Shown: positions 37,103 through 47,986 of the stretch, in pieces
Layout: every line of letters starts with the position of its first letter
How positions within the stretch are numbered: position 1 is the stretch's first letter
Assembly (NCBI RefSeq): GCF_014844135.1
Contig: NZ_CP041403.1
Span: 744,001 to 808,000, forward strand
Length of the DNA: 64,000 nucleotides
Direction of reading: 5' to 3'
Origin: Arcobacter sp. FWKO B
GTDB lineage: Bacteria; Campylobacterota; Campylobacteria; Campylobacterales; Arcobacteraceae
Notes under the pieces: generated by a model
What the model was told of the DNA's origin: nothing
The model's input: the letters and a program-made list of their open reading frames with translations, nothing else
The model's database searches: none
Translations under genes and position numbers: made by a program

Positions 37103-37276
37103 TTAAAATTTGTAGTTTATACCAAATGAAAAAGTCTGGAAATCTTTAATTTTTCCAGTTGAAACTGATCCAGGTACATATGTTAAAGAAGTTATATATG
37201 TATATTTGTATCCAAGTTCTAATGAAATTTCATTTGTAAGATCTTTTAAAATACCAAAATTTAATCCATAATCAAC
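37103..37276 (-). pseudogene. C-terminal remnant of an outer-membrane beta-barrel protein
   Basis: The minus strand encodes VDYGLNFGILKDLTNEISLE, then GYKYTYI, SVSTGKIKDFQTFSFGINYKF and a stop. Alternating hydrophobic residues and the terminal Phe preceded by aromatic residues are the hallmark of an outer-membrane barrel C-terminus. An in-frame TAA stands directly before it (37277-37279) and no start is available, so it is a gene relic. The rest of 36973-37374 contains a terminator, promoter-like AT-rich sequence for the NosL gene and nothing else that I recognise. Confidence 0.7.
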
Positions 37277-37374
37277 TTATGATTTATCTTTTAAGATTGA
37301 AAGTTTACCCAAGTAAATGAGTAAACTTTAGATTAAATTCCAACACTAAGAAGATTTAAAAAAGAATTATTCTA

Positions 37375-37593
37375 CTATTTATAACGGTGAGTAATTCTAC
37401 CTTTATCTAATGAGTACGGAGTAATCTCAACTTTAACCTTATCACCTGGTAGAATTTTGATATAATTCATTCTCATTTTACCAGATATATGACACAGAAC
37501 CACATGTGTATTTGGAAGTTCTACTCTAAACATAGCATTTGGAAGAGCTTCTTTTACAACTCCATCAATTACTATTACATCATCTTTTGCCAT
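37375..37593 (-). CDS. infA: Translation initiation factor IF-1
   Basis: 72 residues, the standard length, forming one OB-fold: [61 protein letters not shown]. Binds the A site of the 30S subunit during initiation. Last intact gene of the spc operon here, 14 bases after map. In many relatives rpmJ-rpsM-rpsK-rpsD-rpoA-rplQ follow; here they do not. Confidence 0.97.
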   Translation of the reverse strand: MAKDDVIVIDGVVKEALPNAMFRVELPNTHVVLCHISGKMRMNYIKILPGDKVKVEITPYSLDKGRITHRYK

Positions 37594-37607
37594 CTATTTA
37601 ATCCCTT

Positions 37608-38366
37608 TTATATTTGTGTTAATATTTTTGCTTTACCATTTACGATTGCAACTGTATGCTCATAGTGACTTGTTTTTAATCCATCACGAGAAACTACAGA
37701 CCAATTATCTTCTAAGATTACAGGTTCACCATCTTTTTGACAGATCATAGGCTCTATACAAAAAACCATACCATTTTTGATTTTTGGACCTTGTTTTGGA
37801 TTTGGACTATCCAAATAATTTGGAACTTCAGGGTCACAATGTGGTTCTCTTCCTATTCCATGTCCACAAAATCTAACTAATGGAACATATCCTTTTGAGT
37901 GGATATATTTTTCTATCAAAAATGACAACTCTTTAAACCTCATACCCTCTTTTATAATTCCAATAGCATACATCAATGTATCATATGAACAATCTATAAG
38001 CTTTTGGTCTTCAGAAGATATTTTACCAATAGGCATAGTAATAGCTGCATCACCATACCAGCCATCTATTTCACTTCCTATATCTATTCCTAAAATATCT
38101 CCGTCCTTTAATACGGTGTTATTTGGAATACCATGAATAACAACTTCATTTAGTGATGTACAGATTGCGTTTGGGAAGCCATAAAGACCTTTGAAAGCTG
38201 GTTTTGCACCAAGGCTTAATAAATAATCTTCACCCATTTTATCAACATCAAGAAGAGTCATACCAGATTTTACATTTGATTTTAAGTAGTCTAAAGTCTT
38301 CGCCACTGCAAGACCTGCAGTGTGAAGCTTTTGAATTTCATTAGGTTTTCTAAGTGGAATAGCCAA
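37608..38366 (-). CDS. map: Methionine aminopeptidase
   Basis: 252 residues of type I MAP. Metal ligands are visible in DIGSEIDGWYGDAAITMPIG (two Asp), CGHGIGREPHCDPEVPNY (His), CIEPMI (Glu) and YEHTVAI (Glu). Removes the initiator Met from nascent proteins. TTG 38364-38366 is chosen as the start: AAGG lies 7 bases upstream and the product begins with AIPLRKPNEI like relatives. This start is one base after the secY stop. Confidence 0.93.
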   Translation of the reverse strand: MAIPLRKPNEIQKLHTAGLAVAKTLDYLKSNVKSGMTLLDVDKMGEDYLLSLGAKPAFKGLYGFPNAICTSLNEVVIHGIPNNTVLKDGDILGIDIGSEIDGWYGDAAITMPIGKISSEDQKLIDCSYDTLMYAIGIIKEGMRFKELSFLIEKYIHSKGYVPLVRFCGHGIGREPHCDPEVPNYLDSPNPKQGPKIKNGMVFCIEPMICQKDGEPVILEDNWSVVSRDGLKTSHYEHTVAIVNGKAKILTQI

Positions 38367-38367
38367 A

Positions 38368-39630
38368 TTATAACCTTGTAGCACTTAGTGTATCATATTT
38401 ATTCATATATTGCTGTGCTTCTATTTTTCTCATAGTGTCTATTGCTACTTGTACAACAATTAGTACAGCAACACCACCAAAGTAAAAAGGAACACCCATA
38501 GCTTTAACTATAAGATACGGAACTGTAGATACAAGTCCTAGATAGATAGAACCAGTAAAAGTAAGTCTACTTGCTACTTCATTCAAAAATGAAGCTGTAG
38601 AATCACCTGGTCTAACACCTGGGATAAAACCACCTTGTCTTTTCAGGTTTTCAGAAATATCTTTAGCATTAAAAGTAATCGATGCATAAAAGAATGCAAA
38701 AAATACAACAAATAAAAACATTAATACATTGAAAAAATAACCATTTGGGTTAAGTAAATCAGAAATCATCATTATATATTCGTTCTGACTACTTTGCAAT
38801 ACAGTCGCAGGAAACATAAGTATTGCACTTGCAAAAATTGGTGGAATAACACCACTTAAATTTACTTTTATAGGAATGTAATTCATAATTCTTTTGCTTT
38901 GATTTTGCATCACAACTTTTCTAGAATATGAAACTGGTACTCTTCTCTCACCTAATTCAACATAGATAATAACACCTACAGTTGCAAGGATAATTAATAG
39001 AATTCCTATTACTACAAAGAAGCTCATTTGTCCATTATTTACAAGTTCAACAGTACCACCTATTGCACTTGGAATTGCTGATACGATACCTGCAAAGATA
39101 ATTAAACTAATACCATTACCTATACCTTTTTGAGTGATTTGTTCTCCAATCCACATCAAAAGCATAGTACCACTTAACATTGATATTGCAGCTACCCATA
39201 CAAAAGTACCCATATCAATTGAAATTGCACTTGCTCCATTGCTTCCTGTTAGAGAATTTAATCCCATAGAAACACCAACAGCTTGTACAAGTGTGATAAC
39301 AATAGTCGTATATCTTATGATTTGCATATATTTTTGCATTCCATCTCGTTCTTTTTTAAGTTTTCCAAGAGCGGGGAATGTTGCAGCAAGAAGTTCCATA
39401 ATAATTGATGCAGTAATATAAGGCATAATACCTAGTGAAATAATACTTAATCTTTCAACAGCATTTCCACTAAACATATTTATTAGTCCTAATGCATTTT
39501 GTGCATTAGAGTCAAAAAATTCTTTTACTACATCAATATTAACGCCAGGCACTGGCACATATGCCAACAGCCTGTATAACAAAATAAAACCCAGTGTTAT
39601 GAGAATTTTATTTACTAAAGTATTACTCAT
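38368..39630 (-). CDS. secY: Preprotein translocase subunit SecY
   Basis: 420 residues with ten membrane helices. Typical blocks are FILLYRLLAYVPVPGVN, MFSGNAVERLSIISLGIMPYI, GIGNGISLIIFAGI and the cytosolic loop GERRVPVSYSRK involved in SecA and ribosome contact. Forms the inner-membrane protein channel with SecE and SecG. Located between rplO and map as usual. Confidence 0.97.
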   Translation of the reverse strand: MSNTLVNKILITLGFILLYRLLAYVPVPGVNIDVVKEFFDSNAQNALGLINMFSGNAVERLSIISLGIMPYITASIIMELLAATFPALGKLKKERDGMQKYMQIIRYTTIVITLVQAVGVSMGLNSLTGSNGASAISIDMGTFVWVAAISMLSGTMLLMWIGEQITQKGIGNGISLIIFAGIVSAIPSAIGGTVELVNNGQMSFFVVIGILLIILATVGVIIYVELGERRVPVSYSRKVVMQNQSKRIMNYIPIKVNLSGVIPPIFASAILMFPATVLQSSQNEYIMMISDLLNPNGYFFNVLMFLFVVFFAFFYASITFNAKDISENLKRQGGFIPGVRPGDSTASFLNEVASRLTFTGSIYLGLVSTVPYLIVKAMGVPFYFGGVAVLIVVQVAIDTMRKIEAQQYMNKYDTLSATRL

Positions 39631-39632
39631 AA

Positions 39633-40028
39633 TTATTTTCCAGAAGTTGTTATATTTTCGTCTTTTATTTTACTCACTAAATTTTTTGCGTTTTTACCGA
39701 TTAACTTAATTTTAGTTGTAGAACTAGATAACTTATAAACAGTAGCAATATTAGCTATTGTAATTTCTTCTAAGTTAGCAATTGATGTAATCTTATCTAC
39801 ATTTAGACTAAGTGGTTTTTCTACTCTTGAAGTAAATCCAACTTTAGGAAGTCTTCTATGAAGTGGTTGTTGTCCACCTTCAAAACCTCTTTTTTCATTG
39901 TATCCACCTCTAGCTCTTTGACCTTTGTGACCTTTACCAGCAGTTTTTCCGTTACCACTACCTTGACCACGACCTATTCTTTTTCTATCTTTTGTGCTTC
40001 CAACAGCTGGTTGTAAATTTTCTAACAT
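39633..40028 (-). CDS. rplO: 50S ribosomal protein L15
   Basis: 131 residues. Glycine- and basic-rich N-terminus ([25 protein letters not shown] in pieces: [18 protein letters not shown]) followed by [17 protein letters not shown], the universal L15 signature. Binds 23S rRNA late in 50S assembly. Two bases from secY. Confidence 0.97.
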   Translation of the reverse strand: MLENLQPAVGSTKDRKRIGRGQGSGNGKTAGKGHKGQRARGGYNEKRGFEGGQQPLHRRLPKVGFTSRVEKPLSLNVDKITSIANLEEITIANIATVYKLSSSTTKIKLIGKNAKNLVSKIKDENITTSGK

Positions 40029-40031
40029 TAC

Positions 40032-40475
40032 TTACCCCTTTATCTTAGCTAAAGCTTCAACAGTTGCTTGAACTAGATTGTTTGGATTATTTGAACCAAG
40101 TGATTTTGCAATAATATCTTTTACACCCGCAAGCTCAAGAACTGGTCTTGCCGCACCACCTGCGATAAGTCCTGTACCTTCTGATGCTGGTTTTAAAAGA
40201 ATTTTACTTGCATTATATTTATGTTCAATATCATGAGCAATAGTAGTACCTTTGATAGAAACTTTTACTAAGCTTTTGAATGCGTCATCTAATGCTTTTT
40301 TAATAGCATCTGGAACCTCTTTAGCTTTTCCTGTACCATATCCAACTGTACCATTTTTGTCACCAACTACAACTAAAGCTGTAAATCTGAATCTTCTTCC
40401 ACCTTTTACAACTTTTGTTACTCTTCCAATCTTTACGATTGCTTCTTGAAAATCTTCTCTATTTACTACTGCCAT
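40032..40475 (-). CDS. rpsE: 30S ribosomal protein S5
   Basis: 147 residues. Shows the S5 double-stranded RNA-binding opening [46 protein letters not shown] and the C-terminal ribosomal fold 2 segment [17 protein letters not shown]. Involved in decoding fidelity and helicase function at the mRNA entry site. Confidence 0.97.
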   Translation of the reverse strand: MAVVNREDFQEAIVKIGRVTKVVKGGRRFRFTALVVVGDKNGTVGYGTGKAKEVPDAIKKALDDAFKSLVKVSIKGTTIAHDIEHKYNASKILLKPASEGTGLIAGGAARPVLELAGVKDIIAKSLGSNNPNNLVQATVEALAKIKG

Positions 40476-40484
40476 CGCTTAACC

Positions 40485-40844
40485 TTATAGTTTGATTCCG
40501 TTATCTCTTAGTGCATCAGCAAATGCTGCAACTACACCATGATAAACATAGCCATTTCTATCAAATACAACTTCAGTTATATTTTTCTCTTTTAGCATTT
40601 GGGCAAATTTGCCAGCTAAGCCTATTGCACCCTCTTTATTAGCAGTTAAATCTAGTGTTTTGCTATTTAAACCAGCTAATGTCACACCTGCAACATCATC
40701 AATTGCTTGAACGCTTAAGAATCTATTTGATTTAAAAATAGATACTCTTGGCTTTTGTGCTGTACCACTGATTTTCGATCTAACTTTTAATTTTCTTTTT
40801 GTTCTTAGCAAATTTTTCTTTGCCATTACTTTTGCTCTACTCAT
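40485..40844 (-). CDS. rplR: 50S ribosomal protein L18
   Basis: 119 residues. The 5S rRNA-binding signature is seen in [31 protein letters not shown] and [25 protein letters not shown] split across the C-terminal half. ATG 40844 is used because AAGG stands 8 bases upstream; a GTG one codon earlier is less likely. Confidence 0.96.
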   Translation of the reverse strand: MSRAKVMAKKNLLRTKRKLKVRSKISGTAQKPRVSIFKSNRFLSVQAIDDVAGVTLAGLNSKTLDLTANKEGAIGLAGKFAQMLKEKNITEVVFDRNGYVYHGVVAAFADALRDNGIKL

Positions 40845-40854
40845 CACTTACACC

Positions 40855-41391
40855 TTATTTCTTAGAAGTTTTTCCAGCTTTTCTGATGATAGTCTCATCA
40901 ACATATTTCACACCTTTACCTTTGTATGGTTCTGGTGGTCTATAACCTCTAACGATAGCTGAAATTTGCCCTACTTGACCTTTATCACTTCCAGTAATAG
41001 TAAGAACATTTTTTTCAACGCTCATACTGATACCTTTTGGAATTTCGAAATTGATCGGATGTGAGAATCCAAGAGCTAATTCTAATACATTTCCATTTAC
41101 TGCAGCTTTATAACCAACACCGTTAATTTCTAGTTTTTTTGTAAAACCAGTACTTAAACCTAATATTGCGTTATTTGCTAATGCTCTATATGTACCCCAG
41201 AATGCTTTATCTTCTGCTTCAGTTCCGATAGCTTCAAATACAAGACTTCCGTCTTTTACTTCAGCTTTTACTCTGTTTTGAGTATTAATTTCTTTTGTAT
41301 CGTTACCTTTTTTAATAGTAATTATACCATTATTAACTACTACTTCTATACCACTTGGTATTGCTATAGGTTGTTTTCCAATTCTTGACAT
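40855..41391 (-). CDS. rplF: 50S ribosomal protein L6
   Basis: 178 residues with two L6 repeats. The start [17 protein letters not shown] and the C-terminal [16 protein letters not shown] motif are diagnostic. Contacts the sarcin-ricin loop region of 23S rRNA. Confidence 0.97.
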   Translation of the reverse strand: MSRIGKQPIAIPSGIEVVVNNGIITIKKGNDTKEINTQNRVKAEVKDGSLVFEAIGTEAEDKAFWGTYRALANNAILGLSTGFTKKLEINGVGYKAAVNGNVLELALGFSHPINFEIPKGISMSVEKNVLTITGSDKGQVGQISAIVRGYRPPEPYKGKGVKYVDETIIRKAGKTSKK

Positions 41392-41401
41392 ATTTCACCT
41401 C

Positions 41402-41800
41402 TTACCAAATAGTACAAAGTACTTCACCACCAACTTTAGCTGCATAAGCTTCATCATTGCTTATAACACCTTTGTTTGTGCTTACTACTATTGTACCATA
41501 TCCGTTTTTAAAGCTCTTAAGTTCTGTAAAACCTTTGTAAACTCTTCTACCAGGCTTAGATACTCTAACAACTTCATTGATAACTGTTTTACCGCTATCA
41601 TCATACTTTAAAACTACACTAATTGTTTTTTTATTGTTTTGACCTTCTACTACTTTAAAACTGTCAATGTATCCTTTTGCTTGTAATACATTAAGTACAG
41701 CTTCAACTGTGTTAGAATGAAGAAGTGTAGTTACATCTAATCTTCTTAAAGACGCATTTCTGATTCTTGTTAATGCATCTGCAATCATATCGTTTATCAT
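41402..41800 (-). CDS. rpsH: 30S ribosomal protein S8
   Basis: 132 residues. [16 protein letters not shown] at the start and the C-terminal [20 protein letters not shown]-like block ([12 protein letters not shown]) identify S8, a primary 16S rRNA binder that also represses spc-operon translation in E. coli. Whether that feedback holds here is not visible. Confidence 0.97.
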   Translation of the reverse strand: MINDMIADALTRIRNASLRRLDVTTLLHSNTVEAVLNVLQAKGYIDSFKVVEGQNNKKTISVVLKYDDSGKTVINEVVRVSKPGRRVYKGFTELKSFKNGYGTIVVSTNKGVISNDEAYAAKVGGEVLCTIW

Positions 41801-41809
41801 AACTATCTC

Positions 41810-41995
41810 CTACCAGCTTGCTTTTCTAACACCAGGAAGTAATCCCTCGTTAGCCATTTTTCTTAAACATACTCTACAAAGTCCAAAATCTTGATATACA
41901 GATTTTGGTCTTCCACACACAGAACATCTTGTATATGCTCTTACTGCAAACTTAGGCTTTCTTTGAGCCTTTGCTATCATAGACTTTTTAGCCAT
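41810..41995 (-). CDS. rpsN: 30S ribosomal protein S14 type Z
   Basis: 61 residues of the short zinc-binding S14 form. The zinc ribbon is [20 protein letters not shown] (C-x2-C-x13-C-x2-C). It shares its first base with the stop of rplE. No zinc-free long paralogue is present in the window. Confidence 0.97.
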   Translation of the reverse strand: MAKKSMIAKAQRKPKFAVRAYTRCSVCGRPKSVYQDFGLCRVCLRKMANEGLLPGVRKASW

Positions 41996-42543
41996 TATTC
42001 TCTTCCTTTAGTAAATGGAATACCCATAAGCTCTAATAATCTAAAAGCCTCTGAGTCATTTTGTGCTGTAGTAGCTACTGAAATGTTCATACCATGTGTT
42101 TTGATAATGTCATCATATACAACTTCTGGGAACATTAATTGCTCATTTAGACCAAAGTTATAGTTACCTCTACCATCAAAACCATTTCTATTAAGACCTC
42201 TAAAGTCCTTAACTCTTGGTAATGCTACAGAGATTAATTTGTCTAAGAATACATACATTTGTTCACTTCTTAAAGTAACTTTGATACCTACTGGCATACC
42301 TTCTCTTACTTTAAATCCAGCTACAGATTTTTTAGCTATTACAATTTGAGCTTTTTGACCAGCTATCAAAGAGATAGTGTCAGCCATATTTTGCATCAAT
42401 TTGTTATCTTTCATAGCTTCACCAGCACCAACAGAAATTACTACTTTTTCTATTCTAGGTGTAAGCATTTTGTTTTTTGGGAACTCAGCCTCAAGAGCAG
42501 GTTTTACAACACTATTATATTTTTCAAAAAGTCTTGCTGCCAT
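41995..42543 (-). CDS. rplE: 50S ribosomal protein L5
   Basis: 182 residues. Signature elements are [43 protein letters not shown] and [14 protein letters not shown]. Binds 5S rRNA and contacts the P-site tRNA and bridge B1b. Confidence 0.97.
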   Translation of the reverse strand: MAARLFEKYNSVVKPALEAEFPKNKMLTPRIEKVVISVGAGEAMKDNKLMQNMADTISLIAGQKAQIVIAKKSVAGFKVREGMPVGIKVTLRSEQMYVFLDKLISVALPRVKDFRGLNRNGFDGRGNYNFGLNEQLMFPEVVYDDIIKTHGMNISVATTAQNDSEAFRLLELMGIPFTKGRE

Positions 42544-42545
42544 AA

Positions 42546-42785
42546 TTATGCTCCTTCAACTTTTGCTACATTTGAGATATCAATTGGCATCTCTTTATTT
42601 ATAAATCCACCATCTGGATTTTTTTCTTGATCAGGTTTTACAGCTTTTTTAGCTATTTTACAACCTTTTACAAGTACTTTCATCTCTTTTGGCATAACTT
42701 TGATAACTTCACCAGTTTTACCTTTGTCATCTCCAGCGATAATTTTAACAGTATCGCCTTTTTTAATCTTTAATTTAACAGCCAT
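42546..42785 (-). CDS. rplX: 50S ribosomal protein L24
   Basis: 79 residues, shorter than the about 104 of E. coli but usual for the phylum. KOW motif [19 protein letters not shown] is clear, followed by [18 protein letters not shown]. An assembly-initiating protein of the 50S subunit. Confidence 0.96.
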   Translation of the reverse strand: MAVKLKIKKGDTVKIIAGDDKGKTGEVIKVMPKEMKVLVKGCKIAKKAVKPDQEKNPDGGFINKEMPIDISNVAKVEGA

Positions 42786-43153
42786 TATAATACCTCCGGA
42801 GCAAGTGATACGATTTTCATAAAGTTTGCATATCTAACTTCTCTTGCTACTGGTCCAAATATACGAGTTCCGATAGGCTCTCTTTTGTTGTCTAAGATTA
42901 CTGCTGCATTATCATCGAATCTGATTAAAGAACCATTTTCTCTTTGAACTTCTTTATGAGTTCTTACAACAACAGCTTTAACAACTTGTCCTTTTTTTAC
43001 TTTACCATTTGGGATAGCTTTTTTTACTGATGCAACAATTACATCACCAACACTTGCATATCTTCTTTTACTTCCACCTAATACTTTGATGCACATAATT
43101 TCTTTAGCACCGCTGTTATCAGCTACATTTAATCTTGTAAAACTTTGTATCAT
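42785..43153 (-). CDS. rplN: 50S ribosomal protein L14
   Basis: 122 residues, the universal length. [19 protein letters not shown], the [20 protein letters not shown] block and [20 protein letters not shown] are diagnostic. Shares a base with the neighbours on both sides, showing tight packing. Confidence 0.97.
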   Translation of the reverse strand: MIQSFTRLNVADNSGAKEIMCIKVLGGSKRRYASVGDVIVASVKKAIPNGKVKKGQVVKAVVVRTHKEVQRENGSLIRFDDNAAVILDNKREPIGTRIFGPVAREVRYANFMKIVSLAPEVL

Positions 43154-43407
43154 TATTCAACTCCTCTTGCAAGGATAGTATTTAGTCTATAAGACTTAGT
43201 TTTAGATAAAGGTCTACATTCTAAAGCTGAAATTGTATCTCCAACATTTACTTCGTTTCTCTCATCATGTACTAAATATTTTTTAAATTTTTTAACAGTT
43301 TTGTGATATTTAGGGTGTAGAACGCTTCTTGTAACTAAAACTGAAACTGTTTTATCACCACTTCTTTTTACCACTACACCTTGAATCTCTCTTTTATGTG
43401 TATTCAT
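43153..43407 (-). CDS. rpsQ: 30S ribosomal protein S17
   Basis: 84 residues. OB-fold with [39 protein letters not shown] and [13 protein letters not shown], the normal S17 pattern. Primary binder of the 16S 5' domain. Confidence 0.97.
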   Translation of the reverse strand: MNTHKREIQGVVVKRSGDKTVSVLVTRSVLHPKYHKTVKKFKKYLVHDERNEVNVGDTISALECRPLSKTKSYRLNTILARGVE

Positions 43408-43418
43408 GAGCCTGATCC

Positions 43419-43607
43419 TTATGCGTTAACTGCAGTGATAGCAGTTTGAATTCTAGCGATATCTTTTTTAACTGTTCTAAGTTCACTAGTATTAGTTAGT
43501 TGCATAGTTTTTAACTTAGCTTTAAGTTCGAACAACAACACCTTTTTCTCTTTTAACATAGCTTGTAATTCTTCTAAGCTTTTATCTTTAATATCAATAT
43601 ATTTCAT
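43419..43607 (-). CDS. rpmC: 50S ribosomal protein L29
   Basis: 62 residues of two antiparallel helices ([21 protein letters not shown] and then [15 protein letters not shown]). ATG 43607 is preferred over a GTG at 43613 because GGAT-AG lies at normal spacing. It overlaps the end of rplP by about 14 bases. Located at the nascent-chain exit. Confidence 0.94.
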   Translation of the reverse strand: MKYIDIKDKSLEELQAMLKEKKVLLFELKAKLKTMQLTNTSELRTVKKDIARIQTAITAVNA

Positions 43608-44013
43608 TTTCACTATCCACTGTTACGATTTTTGTTTTAAATGGTAATTTATGCATAGCTAAAGTTAAAGCTTCTCTTGCTAATTCTTCATCTACACCCG
43701 CCATCTCAAAGCAAATTCTACCAGGCTTGATATTCATAACCCATTTATCTACACTTCCTTTACCTTTACCCATCCTAGTTTCTAGTGGTTTAGCAGTAAG
43801 TGGTTTGTCTGGGAATACCATAATCCATACTTTACCTTGTCTCTTAACTCTTCTAGTCATTGCAATCCTTGCAGCTTCGATTTGTCTTGAGTCAATTCTA
43901 CCGTGTTCAACAGCTTTGATACCAATAGTTCCGAATGCTAAAGAGTTACCTCTTGAAGCTTCGCCTCTATTTCTACCTTTCATCTGTTTTCTATATTTAG
44001 TTCTTTTTGGCAT
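43594..44013 (-). CDS. rplP: 50S ribosomal protein L16
   Basis: 139 residues. [17 protein letters not shown] is the standard opening, so the second of two close ATG codons (44013) is used. [31 protein letters not shown] and [12 protein letters not shown] follow in pieces. L16 contacts the A-site tRNA elbow. Confidence 0.96.
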   Translation of the reverse strand: MPKRTKYRKQMKGRNRGEASRGNSLAFGTIGIKAVEHGRIDSRQIEAARIAMTRRVKRQGKVWIMVFPDKPLTAKPLETRMGKGKGSVDKWVMNIKPGRICFEMAGVDEELAREALTLAMHKLPFKTKIVTVDSENEIY

Positions 44014-44021
44014 TAACATGA

Positions 44022-44732
44022 TTATTTACCTCTTTTCTTTGTAGTAGGTTTTCTCTTTTTAGCCGTATTATTTGCAGGAGTTTCTCTTTCTGGTTGGATA
44101 CCTTTTGCAAGTACTTCACCTTTGAAAATCCAAACTTTTATACCAATACATCCATATGTAGTATGTGCTTCAGCAAAACCATAATCAATCTTAGCTCTTA
44201 GTGTATGAAGAGGAACTCTACCTTCAAGATACCACTCAGTTCTAGCCATTTCAGCACCACCAAGTCTACCTGATACTGAAACTTTTATACCTTTAGCACC
44301 AGATTTTAGAGCATTTTGCATAACTCTTTTCATAGCTCTTCTAAAAGCTACCCTTCTTTCTAATTGTTGAGCAACATTTTCAGCAGCAAGTTGAGCAGAA
44401 ATTTGTGGTTTTCTCTCTTCTTTGATGTTTACAGTAATTTCTTTTCCTAAAAGTTTAGATAAAGAATCTTTAAGTTTTTCAACATCTGCACCTTTTTTAC
44501 CAATAATGATACCAGGTCTTGCAGCAACTACTGTAACTCTAACTTTTTTAGCTGTTCTTTCAATCAATGTTTGAGAAACACCAGCATAGTAAAGTTCTTT
44601 TTTAACGAACTTTCTTATTTTATGGTCTTCAGCAATGTTTTCTGGCATTTTGCTGAAAGTTGGGAACCATCTTGACTCCCAGTTTCTATTGATTCCAAGT
44701 CTTATTCCTATTGGACTAACTTTTTGACCCAT
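44022..44732 (-). CDS. rpsC: 30S ribosomal protein S3
   Basis: 236 residues. [14 protein letters not shown] opens the protein, the KH domain carries [17 protein letters not shown], and the C-terminal domain has [19 protein letters not shown]. Forms the mRNA entry tunnel with S4 and S5. A basic tail ([13 protein letters not shown]) ends it. Confidence 0.97.
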   Translation of the reverse strand: MGQKVSPIGIRLGINRNWESRWFPTFSKMPENIAEDHKIRKFVKKELYYAGVSQTLIERTAKKVRVTVVAARPGIIIGKKGADVEKLKDSLSKLLGKEITVNIKEERKPQISAQLAAENVAQQLERRVAFRRAMKRVMQNALKSGAKGIKVSVSGRLGGAEMARTEWYLEGRVPLHTLRAKIDYGFAEAHTTYGCIGIKVWIFKGEVLAKGIQPERETPANNTAKKRKPTTKKRGK

Positions 44733-45061
44733 TACTTCTCTCCTTTAACTGGTGCTACTTCAACAATAATGTGAGAAGTAGGTTTTAGTTTTGGTGTTGC
44801 TCTTCCTCTAGCTCTTGGCATAAATCTTTTTAACATAGCTGCTTTGTCTACTCTACAACTTGTTATTTCTGCCTCATTAGCTTCTAGACCTGCATTTGCA
44901 ACAGCAGAAGCTATTACTTTAGAGATTATCTTTGCAGCTTTGTTTGGAGTAAACTCTAAACTAGCAATTGCAAGCTCTGCATTCATACCTTGAACTTCTC
45001 TAGCAACAAGTCTAGCTTTAATAGGAGAAAGTCTTATAAATTTTAATACTGCTCTACTCAT
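44732..45061 (-). CDS. rplV: 50S ribosomal protein L22
   Basis: 109 residues. [18 protein letters not shown] and the C-terminal beta-hairpin segment [17 protein letters not shown] define L22, whose hairpin lines the exit tunnel (macrolide resistance site). Shares a base with rpsC. Confidence 0.97.
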   Translation of the reverse strand: MSRAVLKFIRLSPIKARLVAREVQGMNAELAIASLEFTPNKAAKIISKVIASAVANAGLEANEAEITSCRVDKAAMLKRFMPRARGRATPKLKPTSHIIVEVAPVKGEK

Positions 45062-45062
45062 A

Positions 45063-45341
45063 TCATCCTACCTTTTTTTGCACAGTACCTTTGTGCCCTT
45101 TAAATAGTCTTGTTGGAGCAAACTCACCAAGCTTATAACCAACATGATTTTCTGTAACATTTACAGGTACGAATACTTTACCATTGTGAACATTGAAAGT
45201 AAGACCTATCATATCTGGTAAAATTGTACTTCTTCTTGACCAAGTTTTAATTGGTTTTTTGTCACCACTAGCTTGTGCAGCTAGAACTTTTTTCATTAGA
45301 TGCCCATCAACAAATGGACCTTTTTTTACTGATCTTGCCAT
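45063..45341 (-). CDS. rpsS: 30S ribosomal protein S19
   Basis: 92 residues. [39 protein letters not shown] and [12 protein letters not shown] are fully typical. Interacts with S13 near the A-site tRNA. Confidence 0.97.
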   Translation of the reverse strand: MARSVKKGPFVDGHLMKKVLAAQASGDKKPIKTWSRRSTILPDMIGLTFNVHNGKVFVPVNVTENHVGYKLGEFAPTRLFKGHKGTVQKKVG

Positions 45342-45350
45342 ATAATTACC

Positions 45351-46178
45351 CTACTTCTTTCTTCTTGAGATGATAAGTTTATCACTAGCTTTTTTCTTTC
45401 TAGTTTTATAACCTTTTGTAGGCATACCCCATGGAGTTACAGGATGTCCAGAAGAACCTGTTTTACCTTCACCACCACCGTGTGGGTGATCTACTGGGTT
45501 CATCGCAGAACCTCTTGTTTGAGGTCTAATACCCATATGTCTTGCACGACCTGCTTTTCCGATAACCATATTTGCATAGTCTTCATTTCCAACTACACCA
45601 ATAGTTGCCATATTAACACCAAGAACTTTTCTCATTTCGCCACTTGGAAGTCTTAATATAACATATTTATCTTCTCTACCCATAACTTGAGCATAACTTC
45701 CTGCACTTCTTGCAAGTTGTCCACCTTTACCAGGTTTTAACTCAATATTGTGTACCATTGTACCAACTGGTATGTTCATTAGTTGCATTGCATTACCTGG
45801 CTTAATGTCAAGTCCGCTTACAGCTGAAGATATAACATCACCAACATTCATACCTTTTGGTTGGATAACATATCTTTTTTCACCATCAACATAGTTAACT
45901 AAACAAATTCTACAATTTCTGTATGGATCGTACTCAACAGTTGCAACTGTTCCTGGGATTCCAAATTTGTTTCTTTTAAAATCTATAATTCTATATAGTT
46001 TTTTAGCACCTGCTTCTTTATGTCTGCTTGTAATTCTACCGTAACTATTTCTACCAGCTGCTGCTTTTACTCTTACAAGAAGAGATCTAACTGTTGGTTT
46101 AGAAGTAATATCAGAAGTATCTAATACACTCATAAATCTTCTAGCTGGTGTAATTGGTCTAAATTTTTTAATAGCCAT
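45351..46178 (-). CDS. rplB: 50S ribosomal protein L2
   Basis: 275 residues. [11 protein letters not shown], then [14 protein letters not shown], and the peptidyl-transferase-associated tail [16 protein letters not shown]-like ([17 protein letters not shown]) identify L2. Of two adjacent ATG codons the second (46178) sits six bases after AAGGGG and is preferred. Confidence 0.97.
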   Translation of the reverse strand: MAIKKFRPITPARRFMSVLDTSDITSKPTVRSLLVRVKAAAGRNSYGRITSRHKEAGAKKLYRIIDFKRNKFGIPGTVATVEYDPYRNCRICLVNYVDGEKRYVIQPKGMNVGDVISSAVSGLDIKPGNAMQLMNIPVGTMVHNIELKPGKGGQLARSAGSYAQVMGREDKYVILRLPSGEMRKVLGVNMATIGVVGNEDYANMVIGKAGRARHMGIRPQTRGSAMNPVDHPHGGGEGKTGSSGHPVTPWGMPTKGYKTRKKKASDKLIISRRKK

Positions 46179-46188
46179 CATTTACCCC

Positions 46189-46470
46189 TTAAGCTGATAG
46201 GTTCGCGATTGCCGCGCCCTCTGGAAGTGTAACATAGAACTTTTTGAAATCAGCTCTTTTACCAACTCTTCCTCTGAATTTTTTAACTTTACCGTCTTGT
46301 CTTAAAGAATTAACTTTTGATGGAGTTACACCAAAATACTCTTTAAATACTTCTTTTAAACCATTTTTTGTCATTTTAGGTGAAGTTTGAACAACTATTA
46401 CACCATTTTCTTGAAGCTCTATAGTTTTTTCTGTATAGAGGATTGATTTGATATCTGTAATATCTGCCAT
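46189..46470 (-). CDS. rplW: 50S ribosomal protein L23
   Basis: 93 residues. [40 protein letters not shown] and [16 protein letters not shown] match L23, the docking site at the tunnel exit for trigger factor and SRP. Confidence 0.96.
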   Translation of the reverse strand: MADITDIKSILYTEKTIELQENGVIVVQTSPKMTKNGLKEVFKEYFGVTPSKVNSLRQDGKVKKFRGRVGKRADFKKFYVTLPEGAAIANLSA

Positions 46471-46471
46471 A

Positions 46472-47083
46472 TTATTTCTCCCCTGTTAAACTATCAAATA
46501 CTGCTTTTTCCATCAATACAGAGTGGAATACAGACATCCAATAAGCGTTTAATTCTTGTTTTTCTATTATGTAACAATTTGGTACATTTCTAAATGCTAA
46601 GTAAGTTTTTTCATCTAATAAATCAACAACTACTAGTGTACTTCTCTGGTTTAATTTTTTAACCATTGCAATAGCGTCTTTTGTTTTACCTGATTCAACA
46701 GCAATCGAATCAACTACAAATAAACTACCTTTTTGTGCTTGTGCATTAAGAGCAAATTTTAAAGCTAAAACTTTTTGTTTTTTATTAACTTTTTGCTCAT
46801 AGTTTCTTTTAGTTGGTCCAAATATTGTACCCCCACCTACGAATAAAGGAGATCTCATTGAACCCCATCTAGCACCACCGCTACCTTTTTGAGCTTTTGG
46901 TTTTTTACCACCACCACTCACTTCTGCTCTTGTTTTAGCTCTTGCAGTATTTGATCTTAAAGATGCAAGATAAGACTTAACATACAAATATAAGTTATGA
47001 GAATTAATTGTCTCATAAGTTGATGGAAGTTCTACATTTCCACTTGTTTCAAATTTTTCGTTTAATACTACTGCTTTACTCAT
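46472..47083 (-). CDS. rplD: 50S ribosomal protein L4
   Basis: 203 residues. [34 protein letters not shown] holds the basic tunnel loop of L4 ([13 protein letters not shown]) with the RNA-binding residues. In E. coli free L4 represses its own S10 operon through the leader RNA; see the leader element upstream of rpsJ. Overlaps rplC by 4 bases. Confidence 0.97.
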   Translation of the reverse strand: MSKAVVLNEKFETSGNVELPSTYETINSHNLYLYVKSYLASLRSNTARAKTRAEVSGGGKKPKAQKGSGGARWGSMRSPLFVGGGTIFGPTKRNYEQKVNKKQKVLALKFALNAQAQKGSLFVVDSIAVESGKTKDAIAMVKKLNQRSTLVVVDLLDEKTYLAFRNVPNCYIIEKQELNAYWMSVFHSVLMEKAVFDSLTGEK

Positions 47084-47658
47084 TTAGCAATCCTTACTCT
47101 ACCTAATGCACCGTTAGGGCCACTTACTGAACCTTTAAGTACTAATACACCACTTGCTGGATCAAAAGAAACAACTTCATTAGAAACTGTTACAGTTTCA
47201 AATCCATATTGACCTGGCATTTTTTTACCTGGTTGAACTCTTCCTGGCCATTCGCAGTTACCAATAGAACCTACTCTTCTATGAAATCTTGAACCGTGAC
47301 CACCTGGACCACCAGCAAAGTTCCATCTTTTCATAACACCAGTAAAACCTCTACCTTTTGTTTTGAAAGTAGCTTTTACCTTAACACCTTCAGCTAGAGC
47401 TGATGTATCAACATCACCTGCTTCAGTATTTGATGTTTTAACAGTAGCAAATCTATTAAATTCTTTGCTTAAGTTATATTTTTTTTGTTGACCAGCTACT
47501 GGCTTATTGATTTTTTTACCGTTACTATATGCAACTAAAGCTTTTCCATTTTCTAATACTTCACATACTTTAGTATCTATAAGCTTTAAAAGTGTAACAG
47601 GAACACTTGGAACAGAAATTGTTCTGCTCATACCGATTTTTTCAACTATGAATTCCAT
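47080..47658 (-). CDS. rplC: 50S ribosomal protein L3
   Basis: 192 residues. [33 protein letters not shown] in parts ([15 protein letters not shown]) is the L3 central extension that reaches the peptidyl transferase centre, and [10 protein letters not shown] follows. An early assembly protein of 23S rRNA domain VI. Confidence 0.97.
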   Translation of the reverse strand: MEFIVEKIGMSRTISVPSVPVTLLKLIDTKVCEVLENGKALVAYSNGKKINKPVAGQQKKYNLSKEFNRFATVKTSNTEAGDVDTSALAEGVKVKATFKTKGRGFTGVMKRWNFAGGPGGHGSRFHRRVGSIGNCEWPGRVQPGKKMPGQYGFETVTVSNEVVSFDPASGVLVLKGSVSGPNGALGRVRIAK

Positions 47659-47671
47659 TAATTACCCCTTA

Positions 47672-47986
47672 TTATGCTTGACCCATTGATCTAACTTCTA
47701 CATCAACTTCTGGAGCAAGATCAAGTTTCATTAAAGAATCAACAGTATCTGGAGTAGCCGAAACAATATCAATCATTCTAGAGTGAACTCTTATTTCGAA
47801 CTGCTCTCTACTATCTTTGTTTATATGTGGAGATCTAAGAACTGTATATCTTCTGATCTTCGTTGGCAATGGTATTGGACCTACCAACTCTGCACCTGTT
47901 CTTTTAACAGCTTCTACGATAGAAGCAACTGAACGATCAAGAACTCTATGATCGTATGCCTTCAATTTTAATCTAATTTTTTCCAT
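47672..47986 (-). CDS. rpsJ: 30S ribosomal protein S10
   Basis: 104 residues from [20 protein letters not shown], with [31 protein letters not shown] in parts, the standard S10. An in-frame upstream ATG would add 21 residues not found in the family; ATG 47986 is preceded by GAGAGG. First gene of the S10 operon and, as NusE, also a transcription antitermination factor. Confidence 0.97.
   Translation of the reverse strand: MEKIRLKLKAYDHRVLDRSVASIVEAVKRTGAELVGPIPLPTKIRRYTVLRSPHINKDSREQFEIRVHSRMIDIVSATPDTVDSLMKLDLAPEVDVEVRSMGQA

Noticed and set aside
37608-38384. GTG start of map at 38384
   Set aside because: It would overlap the secY end by 17 bases with no ribosome site; TTG 38366 has AAGG and the family N-terminus.
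42346-42630. Plus-strand frames opposite the ribosomal operon
   Set aside because: They lie antisense to highly conserved ribosomal genes and have no protein features; treated as shadows.
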